Positions 46,143 through 58,196 of a stretch of DNA of 64,000 nt are shown here, in pieces (position 1 is the stretch's first letter; the number at the start of each line of letters is the position of its first letter). The notes under the pieces were generated by a model that made no database searches, had not been told where the DNA came from, and saw only the letters and a list, made by a program, of their open reading frames with translations. The DNA is taken from assembly GCF_963576615.1 (NCBI RefSeq), contig NC_088711.1, positions 3,348,001 to 3,412,000 of the forward strand. Direction: 5' to 3'. The stretch comes from Watersipora subatra. Taxonomy: Eukaryota > Bryozoa > Gymnolaemata > Cheilostomatida > Watersiporidae. A program made the translations under genes and the position numbers.

Positions 46143-47744
46143 CTTGGCTTGCTTATGTTCTCCTTGTTGATGGTTTGCTCAGCGACCTCATCAACTAAAG
46201 AATGTAGGTTCATTGCTTACGCTTTAAAACTGCTATGCTGACGTGTGAAATCACACTATTGATTTCAGACAAGTGTTAAAGAGCTCCACATTTGCATTTT
46301 GTAATGACAGCGAGTAGGCCTACATACAGTTAATGGGGATACTTCATGGCAACACCTTAGAGTGTTTCCAGGCTGTGAACATCTCTTCGCCTTATTTAAA
46401 CATGACACCTGCTTAGACTGACAGCACTAGTACTGCGCCAGTCTGTTGGGATAAAAATATTATTTTATTTTATAATTTATTCATAGTGTGTATTGCCTAA
46501 TGTGTATTGCATAATGTGTAATGCGTAGTGTGTACTGTATAATGTGTAATTCCTGATACATACTGACAAACATGTAATGTATAACGTGTAAGGCATAATG
46601 AGTACTGTATAATGTGCAATGTGTTTTAAATAATATTCAGTGCGTAATACATAATATACAATATGTAGTGCTGGTTTATGAGCTTCATAGCCTATTTGTT
46701 ATTTAACATATATGTTCATAGCCTATATATAGCCTGTATGTCAATAAGTGGGGAGTTTCTTCTATGTGTAACTATAATATCTGTTACGAGTTTTTGACTC
46801 TCATCAACATGCATGTTTTCTGAACCAATATTATTATCCATCATCCGTCATTGTGTACGTAGGGCCTATCTATCTATTGTGTACATCGTAAAAGGGGTTC
46901 AAGTCTTCAAAAACCAATTAACAGACAAGTAGCAGACGAGTGCCAAACTGATACTGGAGTAGCGGCTAGTAATTCATAGCCATCAGTATTTAATTAAGAC
47001 AGACAAGACTATGAAATATTATTGTTTTCTCAGCTGATTTAGAATATAATAACCCGACAAAATTCAACTGTCACCATAATAGAAAAAAGATGAATGTATA
47101 ATTTTGGGTAAAAAGATGTTGATCATGGATCACCCAAGCAAGAACACGCTTGTCTCAATTTTCGTTAAAAAATAAAACCATATACTGTAATAACAAACTC
47201 AGACTCTTAAGCTGAACATCTCCTAGCCGGCTGTTTTCAAAAGGTTTATATTATTATTCTTTTTTTATGATTTGTACACGTTTCATAAAATGTTCAATAA
47301 TCTGGAAATAAAAGCTAATGTTGTCTAACCTACCGTCAGCATTTATATACATTATTATGGTTTTAGGTTTGTTCTGACAGCCGTACTCCAATCTCCACAT
47401 AATTGCTGTACGTAGTAATTATTATACAGCTGAAAATACAACAGCTATGAACACAAATAGCATTCAAATGAATTTAACTCTTCCTTGGTAGGTCTGTATT
47501 CTACACACTTTACATCCTCCATAATTAATAACTTTATTGAGTTTTTCGCATTTGCAGTTGTACTAATTTATAAAACTGTTTTAATCTCAGACATAACATA
47601 CACTTTTTCATCTCTTCCAAAAAAGCCTCTTTAGAGAATTATGTAAATGCGAGGTTATAGATGTTTAGCCATGATTCTTCTATTACACTTTCAACTAATA
47701 TTTTAAGTTTATTTTAGTTTTTGCTCATAAAAACTGTCTGTCCA

Positions 47745-48684
47745 ACATTCTTCATCACTCTATCTATTCCCATCACTCTATCTATTCCCATCACTCTATC
47801 TATTCCCATCACTCTATTAAATCTTCATCACTCTATCTATTCCCATCACTCTATTAAATCTTCATCACTCTATCTATTCCCATCACTCTATCTATTCCCA
47901 TCACTCTATTAATTCTTCATCACTCTATCTATTCCCATCATTCTATCTATTCTTCATCACTCTATCTATTCACATCACTCTATCTATTCTTCATCACTCT
48001 ATCTATTCCCATCACTCTATCTATTCCCATCACTCTATCTATTCCCATCACTCTATTAATTCTTCATCACTCTATCTATTCCCATCATTCTATCTATTCT
48101 TCATCACTCTATCTATTCACATCACTCTATCTATTCTTCATCACTCTATCTATTCCCATCACTTTATCTATTCTCATCACTCTATCTATTCCCGTCACTC
48201 TATCTATTCCCGTCACTCTATCTATTCCCGTCACTCTATCTATTCCCGTCACTCTATCTATTCCCATCACTCTATCTATTCCCATCACTCTATCTATTCC
48301 CATCACTCTATCTATTCCCATCATTCTATCTATTCCCATCACTCTATCTATTCCCATCACTCTATCTATTCCCATCACTCTATCTATTCCCATCACTCTA
48401 TCTATTCCCACCACTCTATCTATTCCCATCACTCTATCTATTCCCATCACTCTATTTATTCCCGTCACTCTATCTATTCCCGTCACTCTATCTATTCCCG
48501 TCACTCTATCTATTCCCGTCACTCTATCTATTCCCGTCACTCTATCTATTCCCGTCACTCTATCTATTCCCGTCACTCTATCTATTCCCGTCACTCTATC
48601 TATTCCCGTCACTCTATCTATTCCCGTCACTCTATCTATTCCCGTCATTCTATCTATTCCCATCACTCTATCTATTCCCATCCC
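47745..48684 (+). repeat. 18-bp minisatellite, about 52 copies
   Basis: Units of cccatcactctatctatt. The left third is interrupted by cttcatcactctattaa variants; the right part contains homogenised blocks with cccgtcac in place of cccatcac. The 184-codon minus frame (repeating MGIDRV/TGIDRV) exists because 18 is divisible by three, and nothing non-repetitive flanks it, so it is not called a gene. Confidence 0.9.
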
Positions 48685-49139
48685 ACTTGAAACTGCTCTG
48701 ATTTTATTTTATCACAAAAGAAAAATGTGTCCCAATTCAAAAGCAGAACTCATGCTACTCTTCTACATGCGCTTTTAAGAGCTGCAACTTATTTCATCTT
48801 CTTCAATATCCATATCATTAGATTGTCTGAACTTTTTTTGATAGCCAAAAACAATAATACCATAATGTAGTTATAGTTGAAAAGAATGTGCTACAAAACT
48901 GACCAATTCGTCTTAAAAAGCTGTTGGACACGATTCCATAGACAGCCATAGACATTCACCAACATTCATGAACATCCATATATCCTCTATAACCATCCGT
49001 AAACATCTATAAGCATCCAAGAGCCTGCTTACTCTCATGGGAGTTCCAAAGTAACCATGATCCACTCAATGAAGTGACAATTTATTTAAAGAACAGACAA
49101 CTCTCAACTTAAAAATACTTACCAGGTGTCCTTAAAATG

Positions 49140-49167
49140 AAAATTTATGCTCGCGAGCATAAATTTT
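49140..49167. repeat. Perfect 28-bp palindrome without spacer
   Basis: The half aaaatttatgctcg is followed immediately by cgagcataaatttt, its exact reverse complement. The centre is CTCGCGAG. It could be a dimeric protein-binding site or a cruciform; no function is known. Confidence 0.85.
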
Positions 49168-52100
49168 CTGTGTTATTTAATAATAGTTTATGCTATATTA
49201 ATGTAAATCATGTAATAATAATAATAATTTTGAAGATAATAGTAATGGTATTGTTAATAATAATGGTAATAACACCAAGTGTAATAACAGTGATGATAAT
49301 AATGATGCGTGTGAGCTATGCAGGCAGGTATTTACAGTATGTGTTTCAGTCATTCTTCAGCAAATTTAGCAAAAGTATGCATATTTATGAACTGCATCGT
49401 GTTCCTTGCTGATGTTATGATACTTTCATGGGTTTCAACAGAAAATAGCGTATTTGAACTGTCATCTTTATGCAAATTTTTACCTACGCTCTGAATATTG
49501 AACTTTGGAACGCACAGCCTGGGTTATGACAGGAGAGAAGCTCTTTGTTTTGCTGTTTTATATTAGGTTGTTTAGGAGTTTGCCAACGAAAAGGGTTGCC
49601 ATTCAGAAAGTTTTAGTAAGCTTTGAGGATGCATTTACCCAACTCTATTGACATTTTGAGAGTTAAATAACTTGGTTTTGTCATAGGCTCACAAATGGGA
49701 CAAAAATTTATTGGCTTTTTAAAAACCCCTGAAGCACTGGCCATAAAAAACCCAAAATCTCTGTTTAAACTATAAACAGGCCTCCGGCAGCAAAGACAGA
49801 TGCTTGTTACTTTTGAGGAGCTAATGTTTATTTCTGCAGCACCATATTTACCATAGTAAGAAAAGTTGACAAACTTACAAATATGTATTTTGAACTAGAA
49901 ACTAGTTGCAACCGGACTGTGACAGCTGAGCTGAGAGCCAAGAGGCGTATCACAAATACCACCTTATGTTTTGGCAAATCAACATAAAGTTACAATTGTC
50001 ATAATAGACTAAAATAAATTTTGTGATGAGCCAACTAAACCAGTTCAATTTTGCAAGCAAGTGTGAAAAGTTGTCAAATGATGACAGCAAACTGCCAGAG
50101 CATGCATGACAGTGCACTGTGACAGCCCTTCCCATTACCACAATTCTCTTTTCGTAACACCTCCACCATCTCTTAATTGGCTAGCAACTGCTCAGCGTAG
50201 TGAAGATAAATATGATCAGTGAATAGAGAACTGTCTATGTTTTAATGAGTCTCCTTAAATCAAGTTTTGACCAAGGTAAGTGTCGCCCTACCCAGTTGCT
50301 ATGAGAAGCCAGCTTCTTTCCTTATCAGTAAGTTATACCAGCAATAGTGACCAGTGGTTGTAAGTTTCCATGGTCACTCGATGCAGCTAAAAACAGGAAA
50401 CACACCAATCAATGCATATAGAGTAGACTAGCTGAGATGAGCCGAGATAACATTAGCAAGTCAATGCAAAAAGGCTGAACTTGCACACAACCATACACCT
50501 CCCAAAACATGTGTATACAGCTATCAGACAGATAACAAGGGTAGATAACAAGCACTGTCGGAGTGAGTAGACAACAAGGGTAGATAACAAGCACTGTCAG
50601 AGTGAGTAGACAACAAGGGTAAATAACAAATACTGTCGGAATGAGTAGACAACAAGGGTAGATAACAAATACTGTCGGAGTGAGTAGGGGATAAGACTAG
50701 ATAACAAATCTGTAAACAAAACTAACATTAATTTTCTTTAACCAGATTTACTTCAGAACTATTATGGAAACCGCTTTTTTTATTTCAAAATCATTTTTCG
50801 TACAACTCTTCATCATTCTCTCCAGACAGATTTATTCACACAAAAGGTACCACCCGCTCTAGCAATGATCTCTTTTCCAAGTTTCTCTACATGATATTTG
50901 TCCTATGCTACTAGCAACTTCTTTACCAAAAAATGTAAACATATACAGTGTATCTGTACTCTGTATATTCTATTAGCTCAGGGCTGTAATAAACTCATAT
51001 GACGATGCGTGGTGTTCTTCATCCCAACAGGAGTTTAGCACAGCAAGAGAGTTGCTAAGGGCATCAGTGTGTGATCTAGGCGCTTACAACAGTAACATTG
51101 GAAAGTACTAATTTGGTATATTAGCCTACGCTCCATCAAAAACTGACAGCCTCCATTTTATTTGTTTAGTGCTCAGTTAATAACGATGTGACGAAATAAC
51201 TAAAAAATTCCGAGCCAATTAGTTTCTGTTAGTCAGTAATACTGCTACCTCTTTAGCAAAAGAGTCGGGGGTATAGATGAACTTGATAAAAATCGGTTGA
51301 AGTATTTTTTCAAAAATATGACAATATAAAAAAACGACAGTTGGTTCACTCTCGAGTCCAGCGTAGCAACCGATGATACAGTCGGCCTTCACCTTACAAT
51401 TGCCTTAACATATGTGTTGTACAACATATGATACAATTTCAGCAAATACTTGACTATACAGAAATTGTAACAGATGACTTGGAGTCCCTAGAAGCAATGA
51501 AGTTTTTTTTGACAATGGAAAGGAACGTCGTGAAAAAAATTAAAAAAAGCGCATGAAATATAAAATTTATACTTACATGTAGTTCACACTGCGTCTCTGC
51601 ATCAGCGCCTACATGTAAGCATTTACATATTGGTGAGTCTAAGATTCCATCTTTCAACTGAAAGAGACTTTAAGGAGATACATCTGTTTTCATTATTGAC
51701 GGTAAAATTTAGTTTTTAAAATATAATTTGGCTTTTTGCATAGTTTGGTAGTTTGAGAGAAACAGGCTGCCCCACAAAAGAACCAGCTGACATAAAGGAC
51801 CGAGACAGCTAGATCAAAACCAAATCGGCTGGACAAGCGACCAACCCAGCTGAATAAGGACAAGCCGATCCTAAAAGGTAGGCGGAGCCAAGCTATACGA
51901 AGGTAGGCGGAGCCAAGCTATATGGAGGGTAACTGCGCCTCTATTTAGGCGCCCTAAAGCGTACGATAACGAAAGGATACAAATATAGTGCTCTCCTTTA
52001 TATGAATATTTCTTCTTGTATACCTTATTGGATTGACAAATATATTCATTATATCTTGACAAGTGCTGGTGTCTTTGGTGTGTCCTAGTTTGTTAAGTGA

Positions 52101-53242
52101 ATATTAGATGAATTATGGCAATAAGCGTATCAATGGAAAGCTAAGGATGTTCCACACATGAATATTATTAAATATCAACTAATATTTACCTTTTTACCTT
52201 GATTTTAATGTAATATAGCAGTATCTGCACATTACAGAAAATATTTCAATAAAAACTAAATTTATATTCGTCAACAAAAGTGGCCAAATTTAATTTGGTT
52301 TTTGAACATAATCATGTATACATGCAAGTATAGAAAAGTAAATTGATGACCTTTAGAGTATTAGCAGTGCTTTAATATTTAGTTGGCCAGCCGTTACTGT
52401 CAATCACAAAATAGGATAAAATAGGTGTACAATAAATAGATTATATTTCTTGAAAATACTGTTGGTGGCAGACAGAATGTCTACAAAACTTGCTTCTTAA
52501 ATATGTACATTATGTACAGTCTAAAATAATCAAGAAATGAGTTTATGTCATAAATGAAAAATGTCATGAAAATTACCGGGTGTCCCATGATTACGATCAA
52601 CCCTGTAGCTATGAGCCTTTTACCTAAAGAAAACTTGCAAAATTTTTTTGGAGTTATCAACCTTCCACTAGGCCATAACAATCTAGTCTTGCGTAATGAA
52701 AACACAAAGCGAGCACTGGCGTAGGGATAGTACACTATAGCACGGTAAAGATACAGGATGCACAAGCGTACGCCTAGTTCCTGGTTGGTTTGCTTATACA
52801 AGGCAAATCATTACCTTACAAATCATAAATCAACTAAACTGGTGGCTCATTGTGATTAGGTCAGACTGCGTGATCTACTACCGGGAATGCAGTAGACACT
52901 CCAGTAATGTAAACTTCTTTTTACACAAATTTTGCTTAATGTACAGAGATTATGTTAAGTTTTGCTTTGTATTACATTAGAAATTCCATATAAAATAAAA
53001 CATCAAGTCGGTATAAGTTCTCGAATTCGATTTGAATCATGAGAATCCCTTAGTTAGTATTGAAAATATCGTTTTCATTCTTGCCTCTCTTGGGAGGGAA
53101 AACAACGAATAGGGGTATTTCTATTATCTATATGTTTTAGTACCCTGGTAGTCTAGCGTGTCATGAAAGATTATGAGGTGTGCCTATAAAGCAAAGAGAA
53201 ACGTTAGCTGCACAATTATTCAGAAATATGTAAAGGCTGTTG
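49168..53242. other. Intergenic sequence with small tandem repeats
   Basis: It contains a 39-bp repeat of about 4.5 copies at 50515-50690 (gataacaagcactgtcggag core) and a 25-bp direct repeat at 51875-51924 (aggtaggcggagccaagcta core). No gene is recognised. Confidence 0.5.
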
Positions 53243-53360
53243 ATTGGTGCAGGTGTTAAGAGTGTTGGTCTACCAGCTGAATGTCATGAGTTGGAATCTC
53301 GTTGAAAGTGATGTTTTATTTTTATCTCTTCCCATGTTTTATCCTAACCTCTAGCCCTAG
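53243..53360 (+). repeat. tRNA-derived SINE
   Basis: The head reads ttggtgcaggtgttaagagt, then gttggtctaccagctgaatg, then gagttggaatctcgttgaaa. This places A-box-like and B-box-like (GGTTCGAATC-type) motifs at the spacing of a tRNA, as in many invertebrate SINEs. The body runs into ctct/cctaacct sequence without a clear tail. Confidence 0.5.
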
Positions 53361-53468
53361 TTTTGGACGAATGGCAAGGCAGACACCACCCCTATTATAT
53401 TAAAGATATATTTTTCTTTTACTTTGGTCATAAACAATATATTTCTTTTTGTTTTTTATCTTTGCAGC

Positions 53469-53758
53469 ATAGACCTTGCTTGCTGCGAAAAAAAAGTGAA
53501 AACTCCCTCCCCCTTGCAAATGGGAAGGGCGAGCTGAACACCCAAACAGAAACAAAAACATCTGTGAAAGCACTTCACTATATCGATGATGTACTGTGGT
53601 GGCATCTACAGTGTAAGGATAGACAAACCTATCTATCGGCCAGCCACTGCAACAGGATGGAAATGCTAGCAAGTCCCGACCTGTTCTTGTCTGCTGGATA
53701 TCATATCCTTCCTGTTGAGAGAGTGAATCTAGTTCAGCGGACTCCGGAAATCACTTAA
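53469..53758 (+). CDS. Possible orphan terminal exon, unknown product
   Basis: After a good acceptor (tttatctttgcag, ending at 53467 or 53468) a frame of about 96 codons runs to a TAA at 53756-53758. It contains HRPCLLRKKSENSLPLANGK and, near the end, LVQRTPEIT. Composition is protein-like rather than repetitive, but I do not recognise it and found no partner exon. It could be the last exon of an unseen gene or chance. Confidence 0.2.
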
Positions 53759-53792
53759 ACATTCGCATACAGCTTTATGGAATAAATGGCAA

Positions 53793-53826
<34 letters not shown>

Positions 53827-54056
53827 TTCAGTACTAAGAAATAATAATAAGTGTGTGTATTTTGACACAGTAAAAGAAATAAAATGTTTGTATATATGCT
53901 CATGAAAACTGATGCTGACTGAAAAATACATAAAATAAAAACAATAAAAATCATATTGCTTGGTAAAAAGGTGATTAAGATACGAAATACACTTAGATCT
54001 AAAACAGTGTTTGCGTAGGTTCACTCTAAATTTTATCACAGATGGACAATAACATT

Positions 54057-54432
54057 TGTGTTTGTCTTTTTGTTAAACTTTGTGACCAATTATAGCAATT
54101 AAAATCTAGCAATGAACAATCCACACAGCACTGGCTTTGATCTCACAACCTCCAGATCTGAAGGGGCGAACTTAACCATTAAGCTACACAGAATACAATG
54201 GTTTTTTGGGAAAATAGTCATTACATTGGTTACAATACTCATGCTTAAAGCACTTGCTTGGGGTTAATAACTAGCACTGTTGACCGTTACACGTAACGAT
54301 TGTAAAGCTGGCCCAAAACACAGGTATTGTTTTAGTAAAGATTTTAGAAAAGATCTAGCTTTCCAGGTAAGTTACTCAAATTCATTAGGCAATTATTCTA
54401 TTTCCCGTGCAAACGCCACGCACTCGGCTAGT
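54057..54432 (-). repeat. tRNA-like interspersed repeat, copy 1
   Basis: About 376 bp, homologous to 55857-56252. Read on the minus strand it contains tgtagcttaatggttaag, then tctggaggttgtgagatcaa, which look like degenerate tRNA A and B boxes. It also carries a conserved palindromic ccgttacacgtaacg. The strand is inferred from the tRNA-like part. Confidence 0.6.
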
Positions 54433-55011
54433 GCATCAGTAAACGCAAGCCACAAACATAGACAGTCTTAGTTGCCTTGACTGTTTTCAAGAGAATAAGG
54501 CAGCTTGCTGACACCTGTTTATGACAAGCTCAGGTTGTCCCCCAGGCAACCATTAGTTGCTACTTTACTATAGACAAACTTACTGTTGTATCAGAGTACA
54601 GTAGGTCTATGGTTTGAGCGGTAAGATCAGCAAAGGAAGACATCATTTGCTGATGCAAGAGTGAAACAAATAGGTACACAGCTATCTGCTGAGATCAGCA
54701 CAGTGGAACAGCCTATGCTTATCAAAACCCCAAAACTTACGAATGGAGATCATAAAGAGCTTCATACACAATTATAAAAATATTTTGCAATGTGTTTATC
54801 TAGATATGCAAAACCATCTCCGTTCCTGTATTCTCCTTTAACTTGAGAGTATAAAAACCTTTTAAGTTAATATAAAAACTGAACACGTGCAACCCTTACG
54901 AGTTATGACGGCAACTTTTAGGTCAGTTCATCTGCGATAAGCTCGAATAAAATCTAGTCCAATAAAATATCCAATAAAATAAAACAATTTTTAAAAAGAA
55001 GTTCAATGAAC

Positions 55012-55078
55012 TAGGATTGAACCACAATGCGCGTGATTGAGTGCCACAAGTTAGTGTAGAGCCATTCATCTAACTTTC
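55012..55078 (-). repeat. tRNA-like SINE fragment
   Basis: On the minus strand a tagatgaatggctctacact-type A-box region is followed by ttgtggttcaatcctagttc, a good B-box match. It is short and degenerate. Confidence 0.4.
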
Positions 55079-55462
55079 AGTTTGTGTATATGATCTCATA
55101 TTCTAGAACGTAATGTTGTTAGACTTCTTACATCTTTCTGAATTAAGTTCTTATCTGATTTAGTGGTTAAACTGACAAAATGTATACCTATAACTTTAAA
55201 TTCAACTTACTAGCTCAAAGGGACACACTGTCTCCTTCTGTTCAGTAACAAAAGGTGCTAATTTTACCCAAAGAATACCCTTCTGTATACAGTATGTGTG
55301 TAAGATTGTGACACACCATCCTTGCTGTAACACTGCTTGCTATACTTCCATTATATATTTTGATATATAATAATAGCTTTCCATACACTATCATTATCAG
55401 CATAGCAAAATGAATACAACTGAACATATGCATGTATATGTAACAAACAGTAGCTGATTGCT

Positions 55463-55530
55463 ACGTGATGAGGTTAAGAGATAGGATTTACTCGAGACAC
55501 TAGACCCATGGGTTCGAACCTAGTTGAGTG
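55463..55530 (+). repeat. tRNA-like SINE fragment with perfect B box
   Basis: The string tgatgaggttaagagatagg is followed by catgggttcgaacctagttg. GGTTCGAACC is an ideal B box. The rest does not fold as an obvious tRNA, so it is called SINE-derived. Confidence 0.4.
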
Positions 55531-55856
55531 AGTAAGGTGAACAAAGTCCTAAATTTCCGTCTATATAAAAAGTTACGAGCCAAATGTCTCAAAACCAACT
55601 TTAATATTGTTCAAAATAAAAAGAATGTAACAGTATATAAATACAAATATAGAAACAGCTATACAAGCAAGCATACTCCGTGTGACTGGAACAGAACTTC
55701 AACAAGAACTAAGGCTGAAGATAGACATCTCCTACTTTGTGTTCCTTTCAGCCTGTATCTGTCAGAGCAAACTGTCTTCTATAGCACTCCTCATAGCCAT
55801 CCTGACAGAAATAGGAAATCCCATCATAATCTATACATATATATGTATAAATCTCG

Positions 55857-56252
55857 GTGTTTGTCTTTTTGTTAAACCGTGTGTCCAGTTATAGCAATTA
55901 AAATCTAGCAATAAAAATCTGCACAGCTCTGGTTTAGATGTCGGGACCTCCAGATCTAGAGGTTAACCAGAACTCCAGGTAAATCTAGAATGTAACCATT
56001 AAGCTACACAGAATACAATGGATTTATTGGGCAAATAGTCATTATATTGGTTAAGATACTCATGCTTAAAGCTCTTGCTTGGGGTTAATAACTAGCACTG
56101 TTAACCGTTACGCGTAACGATTGTTAAGCGGGCCCAAAACACGGGTATTGTTTTAGTAAAAATTTTAGTAAAGACCTAGCTTCACAGGTAAGTTATTCGC
56201 ATACATTAGGTAACTATTCTATTATCAGTGCAACGCCAGGCATTCGGCTAGT
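55857..56252 (-). repeat. tRNA-like interspersed repeat, copy 2
   Basis: Partner of 54057-54432, with an insertion of roughly 25-30 bp near 55970 in the tRNA-like part. Shared blocks include aaccattaagctacacagaa and cttggggttaataactagca. It ends about 50 bp before the large inverted-repeat element. Confidence 0.6.
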
Positions 56253-56299
56253 CCAAGATAAAGGTGGTCGTGTATGGGTACACAATAAAAAACGAATGC

Positions 56300-57181
56300 T
56301 TAAAGGTTGACTTACAACAAAATTCACATTACAGTTATTTGGTATCAAAAGATTCACCATGTCTTACTCTGTTGTGTTGTAGGTGCAAAACATGTGGAGA
56401 TGTGATTACAAGCTCTTAAAAGCTGAAAAACGAAAAGCCGCCGTAGATTGGAACCTGTTTATTTCTCACACGTAGTCATTAAATTTGGTTATTGTTTTGT
56501 CACGTGATGTTCTCACGTGAATTGAAAGGCCAATAAAAGGCTCAATATCAAACTTATCGTAGCACTAGTTTATGACAAACACTTCGGGTTTTACCGAAGA
56601 CCCCGTATCAAATATAGATGCTCGCTACTTTACAGTTTTGTTTCGACTTGGTCTAATCGTCAAGTCGTAATCTGATCATAAGACCCAATACTTCGCAAAT
56701 AATTTCTGCAGCGATTTTCAATTATCACAGGTGACCAACAGGCTCGTAATTATTATCAGACAATGATAGATACTCCTTCGAGCTAAGGTTAAAAAGTTTA
56801 ACGATTTTTTACGGTAAGTTATAAGATATCAGTGCTAAAAGTGACAGCATTACAATGACGATAAAACAGACGCGTAAAAACAATAGACATGGTTTTATTG
56901 AATGCGTGAAGTATATTTGTGAAAATATTTCGACGAATGAGGTTGCTTGAAAGTTTAAACAGATGCCATCTACAACTATGTCACATTTGAGCCGTTTTGG
57001 AAAGAGAATCCAAACTACGGCGGTCTCGTGTGGCTGCGATTAACTGTTCGTTTTTTAGCTTTTAAGAGCTTGTAATCACATTCCCACATATTTTGCACCT
57101 ACAACACAACAGAGTAAGACATGGTGAATCTTTTGATACCAAATAACTGTAATGTGAATTTTGTTGCGAGTCAACCTTTAA
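56300..57181. mobile_element. 874-bp element with terminal inverted repeats of about 130 bp
   Basis: The left arm (56304 to about 56434) and right arm (about 57047 to 57177) are reverse complements with only a few differences (for example cttacaac/ctcgcaac, aaacatgtgg/aaatatgtgg). Both ends abut TTAA (56300-56303, 57178-57181), a likely target duplication. The interior of about 600 bp has no transposase frame. This is a non-autonomous, foldback-like or MITE element, and its superfamily is not certain. Confidence 0.78.
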
Positions 57182-58196
57182 GGTAAAATAACAATATACA
57201 AACAACGAATTGAGGTGTAAGCGTGTTCACACTGTTATCTTTCCAGCAATTTTAGTTGTGGGGCTGATAGGCCACGTTGTTGAAGTGTCTTGTGGGCAAC
57301 ATGCCTTTTACTGAAGAAATAAGCTTGAATTTTGGAGATTCCAAAACTATTTTCTCTCAAAGGGAATCACTTGCAAGTGTTGAATGTGCAGCTGTAAAAA
57401 GCACCTCAGTTAAATAATTAGCCTGTTCAAGAGATGATAATAACTAAAGACAAACATTCTAGTTACTAAAGATACTATGTATACTACGATATGACTAGCT
57501 ATCAGGAATCTACCGCTCCAGACATTGACTGCTGACAGTCATTCTTGCTTATTCTTGGCTATACACAACGCAGTCAAATCTTCACATATGAAGTTAATCC
57601 GCTCAGAGGGAACAAAGGCATTCTTTAATTTGTAATAGTTTAGTTTTAGTTTAGTTATAGCACCAAAGTCACCAAACAAATCTTTGAAGTGTGTTTGCAT
57701 AAATTAAAACAAACAGATCATGAATAAGTGAAAATTTAATGTAAAACCGTAAATTATATGTGAGAACTAAATCAATAATCTAAAAAGATTTTTATTGTTA
57801 CTTTATGTTAGAGACGTAGGAATGGAAGTGTGCAGGTTCAATAAAAAAAAGGAGTGACAGAAATATGTGTATAACTTACTCTAACATACTGGATATATGT
57901 TTGATATCAACTTAACTAACTTAGTTTTTTATTTGTAAATTATATTTTTAAATCTTACCAGCTTTTGAACTTTTACTTAGAAAACTGTTTCGAAAAATGT
58001 CAGATATACTTGCTAAAACTTTTACTTTCTATGCAAAATGATAGAAAGTGAACATCTAATGATTGGCTAGGAAATAGAAAAGCTTGAAAAATGAGAGAAA
58101 ATTTTTTAGCTAATAAAACAGTTATCAATTTTGAACCCTCATAAAGTACCAATAAAAGTCTCTCTTTTCATCATTTATGTCACCAAGCGGTATTTA
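57182..58196. other. AT-rich spacer before the satellite, no recognised gene
   Basis: No open frame of note and no repeat seen between the inverted-repeat element and the start of the 44-bp array. Confidence 0.5.

Noticed and set aside
48127-48681. 184-codon minus-strand frame of GIDRV(M/T) repeats
   Set aside because: An 18-bp period keeps any frame open. No non-repetitive flank, signal peptide or splice site supports a gene.
55463-55530. Functional tRNA gene (perfect B box)
   Set aside because: No acceptor-stem pairing or anticodon arm could be drawn. It fits a SINE-derived fragment better.
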